The notes under the pieces were generated by a model. It was not told the origin of the DNA, did no database searches, and worked only from the letters and a program-made list of their open reading frames with translations. A program made the position numbers and the translations under genes. Source: a virus. From it: a DNA stretch of 30,214 nt. Position 1 is the first letter of the stretch, and the number at the start of each line of letters is the position of its first letter. Of the stretch, positions 25,155 through 30,214 are shown piece by piece. The stretch spans positions 1 to 30,214 of the IMG/VR virus record IMGVR_UViG_3300042397_001621; one strand, written 5' to 3'.

Positions 25155-25829
25155 CTATCTTAGTTGTTGAAATGATGATGGTTGTGTTTCGTCACCAAAA
25201 TTTCTAAATGTTTTTTGTATTTCATTAGGAGAGTAATCTTCAACATCATTCTGAGTTAAAATATATTCATTTTTTCCTGATTTTTCCATATCCTCTTCTT
25301 TATCATCAAAGAATTGACTTAATTTTTGATTGAATGGTCCTGAATCTAATGTTCTTAATTCTAATTTTTCTTGAGGAGTTTTTTCTCTGTATTTTTCAAT
25401 TTTTGATTCTAAATCATTTAATTTAGACATAATACCATCCATCTCACCAAGTTTACTTTCTAAACCATCTAAGTGCTTGAATAAGTTTTCAAAATATTCT
25501 TCTTGTTTCTCCTCAACTTTTTTCTGAGAATTTACCAAATCCGTAATATCCATTTCTTCAGTACCACCAACTTTACCTTCGTCACCTAATTTTTCAACAT
25601 CAGGGTCATTTGCCAAATCCACAGGTTGTGGACCTGCAGGTGCTGCCGGAGCAGGTGCTGCAACATTTGGGTCAACCGGTGCCGGAGCCGGAGCTCCACC
25701 CTCTGGTGGTAAGGCGTTTGGGTCTTCACCCGGAGGTGGAGGTAATGTAGCGTCTTGTTCTACAATATAATTGTTAATTGAATTATATCTAGCAATTTCT
25801 TCTAAAATTCTATTATCTATTTTTCTCAT
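25155..25829 (-). CDS. Unknown protein with Pro/Ala-rich linker and coiled coil (224 aa)
   Basis: I do not recognise a family. The N-terminus (MRKIDNRILEEIARYNSINN) is a short charged helix, followed at about residues 28-72 by a low-complexity linker of Pro, Ala and Gly (PPPPGEDPN, APAPAPVDP). Residues about 95-155 are strongly heptad-like and charged (VEEKQEEYFENLFKHLDGLE, then LESKLGEMDGIMSKLNDLES), so a coiled coil is likely. The C-terminus is acidic and Gln/Ser-rich. The helix-linker-coil layout and high charge recall scaffold or core proteins and tail-assembly chaperones, but this is a weak inference. It is the last gene before the terminator and follows the 74 aa gene by one base. The linker codons are locally more G/C-rich than the neighbours. 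Confidence 0.65.
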   Translation of the reverse strand: MRKIDNRILEEIARYNSINNYIVEQDATLPPPPGEDPNALPPEGGAPAPAPVDPNVAAPAPAAPAGPQPVDLANDPDVEKLGDEGKVGGTEEMDITDLVNSQKKVEEKQEEYFENLFKHLDGLESKLGEMDGIMSKLNDLESKIEKYREKTPQEKLELRTLDSGPFNQKLSQFFDDKEEDMEKSGKNEYILTQNDVEDYSPNEIQKTFRNFGDETQPSSFQQLR

Positions 25830-25830
25830 C

Positions 25831-26055
25831 TTATCCGTTTAATAATTGTTTTACACCTGTTGTGGTTTCAACTTGTATTTTTCTATTTTGGCTCATTGTA
25901 TTGTCAACTCTTTCGATTAGACCATCTTTCATTCTAATTGTATAACAATCTCCTGAATCCAAATCACAAACTTGTTTTGAACCGTTACCCATATCTTTCT
26001 CAGTAGTACGGGTTTTTTTACCTAAGTAATTCTCTAATAATGATTTTGTATCCAT
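25831..26055 (-). CDS. Small unknown protein (74 aa)
   Basis: A 74 aa protein starting at ATG 26053-26055 (MDTKSLLENYLGKKTR). It has a helical N-terminus and a compact beta-hairpin-like middle (VCDLDSGDCYTIRMKDGLIE), where two cysteines seven residues apart could pair or bind a metal. I know no family. Support for a real gene comes from its dedicated 40-base leader, its one-base gap to the next gene and its balanced charged composition. Confidence 0.6.
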   Translation of the reverse strand: MDTKSLLENYLGKKTRTTEKDMGNGSKQVCDLDSGDCYTIRMKDGLIERVDNTMSQNRKIQVETTTGVKQLLNG

Positions 26056-26069
26056 AATCTTTTTTATAT

Positions 26070-26076
26070 ATAAATA
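26070..26076 (-). promoter_or_regulatory. Candidate TATTTAT box upstream of the 74 aa gene
   Basis: On the minus strand GATATTTATATATAAAAAAGATT leads into the ATG, with the TATTTAT box 14 bases before the start. The leader of the 1777 aa gene is very similar (CTATTTATTAAAAAAGATAAT, box 15 bases before ATG). The shared box, A-tract and GAT suggest a common phage promoter type. Confidence 0.35.
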
Positions 26077-26095
26077 TCTGTTAGTTAAGAAAAAA

Positions 26096-29000
26096 TTAAA
26101 GTTTAAAGTTATATGAGAATGTTTTTACAGCTTGTTGTCTTGTAGAGTCACGTTCACCTCCCGGTGTTATCGGATTAGCAATTAACTCTAATGTTAATTT
26201 ATATTCTCCTTTATAATCTTTCTTGTCACAGTCAAAATCTCTCAATAATGATTCAGTATCAACAAAATATTCTTGACCATTTGTTGATATATCACCAGCA
26301 TTTAAGTCTTGATTAGTTCCAGTACCTCCCGCACAAGACGCTGTTATAGTATAATCCCATCTTGCAACAAATATTTGCCAAGCACCTTGAGCAGGGTCTA
26401 TAGTCACTTTTAATGATTCAATAATTGGTGAATTTGAAATTGTATATTTATATTTTGAAATAAATGGTGTTGGTGCCGGAACATCTGCGGCTGGTTGTGT
26501 TCCCGAAACATTACCTGTTACAGGATTAAAAATATTAATAGCCTCTTGAACTCTACTTTCAATATTTGATATATCAGTAGGATTCATTGTGGTATATTCA
26601 TCTTCATTTTTAGGAATACCATTATCCGAATATAATATTAAAAATTTAGCAATATCTTTAGCATCAATACTTTTAATCATACTAGCTCTATTTTGATATC
26701 TTTCCATTAAAAAATTAATATGGTCTCCCACACTATTAAAGAAGGCGTACGCTGTCTGAACTTTACCATCAGTAGAATTACTTGAGTCACAGTAATATTT
26801 AGTCATAAAATATTTATCCCCCGTAGCCCCCCAATACGGATTTAAATTAACACCACTATAATTATGTGCCACTGTTTTTAACTGAGACCCATTTGCCGAA
26901 CTCAAGTACATTTTAGCAAAAACTGCATATCTAATTCTATTATCAGTATTTGTAGTTATTAACGAAATAACATCATTATAATTAACGGTAGTTGCCGAAG
27001 GTTTGTCAAGAGTATATTTATCATAATTACTAATTGGTTTACACGTTTGAGTATTATCACTTTTGGTACCACCTTTCTTTGTTAATTCTTTAACCTTTTC
27101 CTCTTTCTGTTTTTTAATGTTTGAATTACTAGTAGTTCCCGTTGACGACGCTTTTACCTTATCAGCCTTTTCTTGTGAGAGTTTATCAGTAATTGTCTTT
27201 AACAATGTTGTTTTAAGAGATTGTATATAATTTTCAACCTTAGGTAATGATGCCGTAGGTTGTCTAATACCTTCAATAACTGTTTCAAAATTACCCGGAG
27301 TAATTGTATGATTAACACTTGTTATCATATATGGTCCACTAAACATTGGAACATTTCTTAAATTAAAATACATTGTTGGTTGGATTATCGCGTTACCCAT
27401 CATAGTAATAGTACAAGAATAACTTCTATTTTTATACACATTATATAATGAAGTACTTTGAGTAGAACCACCTCTATTACCCGATTGATTAGCCATTTGA
27501 TTAATAACTTCTAATGATTCCGCAGTTGATTTACCAGGGTTCTGAGAAACATTGAATCCTTGAAAAATTGATTGATTTTGAGGACCCATATCAACATTAA
27601 ACCCAACAACTTTGTTTGATTTATCCCAATCTTTTTTACCAATTTGATTTTCTAATAATGGGTTATCACTTGCACGTCTTAAATCAAATGCGTCATTTCT
27701 AAAACGATAATCAACGTTATTTTTTAAATCTAATTGTTCACTTGGTTTTCCACCATAAAAACAAACCATTTTTGCTGACGAATTTCTGTAATCAACATTT
27801 AAAAAAGTACCAAACATTGTATTAGCAAATTCTAACGTTCCTTCAGGACTTGGTTTTGCGTTTTTAACCGCGTCTTGTACATTATAAAAGTTAATATATG
27901 ATGGGATATTCATAACAACAAAGTTATTCTCAACTAATATTGTTTGAATATACGTTAACATATTTGTTTTAACATTAATATCGGTTAACCTATCTTTTAA
28001 TTTGATAACATCAACCAATATTTTGTCTCCAACATCACGACTTGCTCTATCCAATAATAATATATCTTCAAATAACGTTTTTGTTTTGAAATCATTACCC
28101 GCAATCCATTTATCATTCGTTGCTTTGAATGACTCCCATAACTCAACTTTAGTTTGATTACTATCTAAAACACTTTGAGTTTTTTGTTGAGGTGTATCAT
28201 TAACATTTGGTAATTCTTTTTGAATCTTAATCATCAAATTATTCAAAATCTTGGTATTAAAAGAATCAATACTTGTTAAGTAATCATTAACTAATGTGAT
28301 AAATTTATCATAGTTCAATGTAGGGTCTTTTAATTTTTGTGTAGCATAAATCTTAATAATTGGATATAAGTTCGTAATACTTTCAACAGTAAACGCGACA
28401 TTACAATCAATGAAAAAATCTGTGATATAAGAACCACTATCTTTATAAACTAATTCAGGTATATCTGAAAACCCAACATAAGTTTTCAAAGCATTCCAAG
28501 CATCAGGATATGTTGTCTGTGATAAAGCCAAGGTTGTTTGACTTGGTAGACCATTTGCTGTGTTAGATGTATAATAATCCCAAGTAATTGGTGACGTAAT
28601 AGGGTGTTTAGAGAAAGTATAAAATAATCTTTTATCAAACCCACCCGGATTTCCATATTTAAACACAACGTCATAATTTAAGAAATTTGTAATAAGGTTT
28701 GATAAATTAGTTAATTGTCTTGTTTGGATATCCGTAACGGTACCATCACTACTTAAACCATTTACGGTTGGTACCACCATCATACTTGTCATTAATTTTT
28801 GGAAATTACCAAATGATTTTTCAGTATCAGTATCAACCTCAGATTCATTCTCATCAAAAGTATAAATTGATTTAGAAAATTTTAAAAACTCTGTTTCAAA
28901 TTTATCTAACACATTTTTTTCAAAAACCGAAAACATTTCACTAATATTTGTGTAGTCATTAGTTACCCCATTGAATGAATAATTTTGTTGAGAACTTTGA

Positions 29001-30214
29001 CCCGTAAATATTTGTTTTAAATATTGACTTGGTGTTGGTTTCACTAATTTTGTATTATCAAAATATCCGTAGTTTGGTGCTGACCAAAATAATCTAACAG
29101 AACCATTATACATAGATGTGTTACCGGTAACTTCAATTTGAAGAGTACCATTAGGGGTAAAACACTCATTAAATGTTTGATTGAATAATGAACCTTGTGA
29201 AGGCATTATATATGACGATATTTTATCCGGTGTTTTAACCGATACCGACCAAGGAATGACTTTAATAAATCTAGTGGAACCTGTAGCAACACCATTTGAA
29301 CCATTAATAACACTATCAACAACATTATTTAATGTTACTCCTTTATTAAACCCATTTTGTATGTCCGCATTAGTATACCCTGAATAAACCTCAAACCCTT
29401 GATAAAATACGTTGAAGTCATTTATTAATTTTGGATAAAATCCGGTGTTAATTGTAGTTGTGTCCGCAGATACATTTGAGAAAAATAATGGGAAACTTGT
29501 GTCCACAGTATTTTGTAAAACAACACTAGTTGACCCTGTTTGTCCCGGTATTGTAAACGTATATATTTTAGTAGGGTCTGAATTAACCGGGTCATAATTG
29601 ATATTTGCATCAAAATTTTTCCAACAATTATCTAAAATATCAACACCACTATTAGTAAATGTTTTATATCTATTCCAAATAGAACCCATCTTCAATATCC
29701 AAGCGTAAGGCATTTTGTGAACCGCACCAAATTTCTTTAATGTTGCAAAAAGGTAATCTAAATCTTTTTGAGAACTACCCTCATATGTTTTTGATTTCTC
29801 ACGTAAAGTCGTTAATGGTAAACTATTTAAAAACAAATATGCCGAAGATACATACGGGTATAATTCTTTATTTTTAAATTTATTAACACCCTCTTGAATT
29901 GAATTAATAAAATAAGGAGTATTAAACATTGATGTTGTTTGATAAGTACTTACCCCACCACTATAATTATGATATATAATATCACCTTCTGTTGGTAGTT
30001 GAGCGTCATATGTTCTTGTACTATAAAAATTACTTAATTCCAATTTATTAACAACCGGAGCATTAATTGTTTTATAGACAAAATTAGTTATTGGTCTATT
30101 CACATCAACTGATTTAGCGTCAGTAAAATTTGAAATAACTTTATTTTTTGTATTGTACGTTAATCCCTTAGTTGTATTGAAAGCAGAGTTATAATTTGAA
30201 CTACCTCCATCAGC
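26096..30214 (-). CDS. Giant tail/baseplate hub-like structural protein, 5' end outside the window
   Basis: The frame is open to the right edge. A GTG at 30101-30103 would give 1335 aa, but 37 further sense codons precede it, so the true start is probably outside the window. At 27255-27430 a segment (ITMMGNAIIQPTMYFNLRNV, then PMFSGPYMITSVNHTITPGNF) matches the pattern of tail hub/late-control proteins as I recall it: G-x-P-x-(I/M) start, NVP-F-G-Y and V-H-x-I. Next come a Lys-rich linker and, at about 26610-26990, a segment with a faint likeness to FlgJ-type glucosaminidases (HNYSGVN, TAYAFFNSVGDHINFL). The C-terminus is beta-rich with several Cys. A baseplate hub or central tail protein is inferred. 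The hub-like match is moderate and the enzyme-like match weak. Confidence 0.7.
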   Translation of the reverse strand, partial: ADGGSSNYNSAFNTTKGLTYNTKNKVISNFTDAKSVDVNRPITNFVYKTINAPVVNKLELSNFYSTRTYDAQLPTEGDIIYHNYSGGVSTYQTTSMFNTPYFINSIQEGVNKFKNKELYPYVSSAYLFLNSLPLTTLREKSKTYEGSSQKDLDYLFATLKKFGAVHKMPYAWILKMGSIWNRYKTFTNSGVDILDNCWKNFDANINYDPVNSDPTKIYTFTIPGQTGSTSVVLQNTVDTSFPLFFSNVSADTTTINTGFYPKLINDFNVFYQGFEVYSGYTNADIQNGFNKGVTLNNVVDSVINGSNGVATGSTRFIKVIPWSVSVKTPDKISSYIMPSQGSLFNQTFNECFTPNGTLQIEVTGNTSMYNGSVRLFWSAPNYGYFDNTKLVKPTPSQYLKQIFTGQSSQQNYSFNGVTNDYTNISEMFSVFEKNVLDKFETEFLKFSKSIYTFDENESEVDTDTEKSFGNFQKLMTSMMVVPTVNGLSSDGTVTDIQTRQLTNLSNLITNFLNYDVVFKYGNPGGFDKRLFYTFSKHPITSPITWDYYTSNTANGLPSQTTLALSQTTYPDAWNALKTYVGFSDIPELVYKDSGSYITDFFIDCNVAFTVESITNLYPIIKIYATQKLKDPTLNYDKFITLVNDYLTSIDSFNTKILNNLMIKIQKELPNVNDTPQQKTQSVLDSNQTKVELWESFKATNDKWIAGNDFKTKTLFEDILLLDRASRDVGDKILVDVIKLKDRLTDINVKTNMLTYIQTILVENNFVVMNIPSYINFYNVQDAVKNAKPSPEGTLEFANTMFGTFLNVDYRNSSAKMVCFYGGKPSEQLDLKNNVDYRFRNDAFDLRRASDNPLLENQIGKKDWDKSNKVVGFNVDMGPQNQSIFQGFNVSQNPGKSTAESLEVINQMANQSGNRGGSTQSTSLYNVYKNRSYSCTITMMGNAIIQPTMYFNLRNVPMFSGPYMITSVNHTITPGNFETVIEGIRQPTASLPKVENYIQSLKTTLLKTITDKLSQEKADKVKASSTGTTSNSNIKKQKEEKVKELTKKGGTKSDNTQTCKPISNYDKYTLDKPSATTVNYNDVISLITTNTDNRIRYAVFAKMYLSSANGSQLKTVAHNYSGVNLNPYWGATGDKYFMTKYYCDSSNSTDGKVQTAYAFFNSVGDHINFLMERYQNRASMIKSIDAKDIAKFLILYSDNGIPKNEDEYTTMNPTDISNIESRVQEAINIFNPVTGNVSGTQPAADVPAPTPFISKYKYTISNSPIIESLKVTIDPAQGAWQIFVARWDYTITASCAGGTGTNQDLNAGDISTNGQEYFVDTESLLRDFDCDKKDYKGEYKLTLELIANPITPGGERDSTRQQAVKTFSYNFKL

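Noticed and set aside
26071-26078. TATAAATA (T4 late promoter consensus) read on the plus strand around here and near 16780
   Set aside because: It points away from every gene in the window; the same bases read on the coding strand give the TATTTAT box reported instead.

Overview
The window looks like part of the genome of a large, contractile-tailed (T4-like) bacteriophage. Every gene I can support lies on the minus strand and genes are packed almost end to end. The phage assignment rests on a linked set of T4-type proteins: baseplate wedge gp25 and gp6, a UvsX/RecA recombinase, a gp41/DnaB-type helicase, a gp32-type ssDNA-binding protein and a 5' nuclease. The DNA is strongly A+T-rich by eye. 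Start codons are usually preceded by A/T-rich sequence with no Shine-Dalgarno motif. One tail protein carries SprB-type repeats and others carry carboxypeptidase-regulatory-like and PKD-like folds. Together these suggest a host in the Bacteroidota, possibly a flavobacterium; this is an inference.

Layout, in the direction of transcription (right to left). (1) 26096-30214: a very large structural protein, open at the right edge, whose middle resembles tail/baseplate hub proteins. (2) 25155-26055: two small genes (74 aa and 224 aa, the latter with a Pro/Ala-rich linker and a coiled coil), closed by a strong terminator at 25124-25150. (3) 16833-25055: a replication/nucleotide operon (gp32-like SSB, UvsX, 5' nuclease, unknown 150 aa protein, helicase, NrdB, NrdA). 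It begins at a promoter with near-perfect sigma-70 consensus (25085-25113) and ends at a hairpin terminator (16800-16823). (4) 1-16748: a baseplate/tail operon (gp25, gp6, a 1777 aa protein with membrane-spanning segments, four unrecognised structural proteins, a gp7/P2 gpI-like wedge protein, and a SprB-repeat protein running off the left edge).

How they work together: NrdA/NrdB make dNTPs. The helicase, SSB, recombinase and 5' nuclease form the core of a T4-style recombination-dependent replisome; polymerase, clamp and primase are not in the window. The tail module follows the conserved contractile wedge set (gp25/W - gp6/J - gp7/I), with large host-contacting Ig-like proteins between and after the wedge genes.

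The most unusual items are the SprB-like tail protein, the 1777 aa virion-type protein with a hydrophobic multi-helix segment, the gp32-type SSB that lacks the zinc cysteines and ends in a bacterial-SSB-like acidic tip, and a repeat/hairpin element between the SSB and recombinase genes. There is no gene-free stretch over 300 bases, and I saw no tRNA, CRISPR array, IS element or plus-strand gene.
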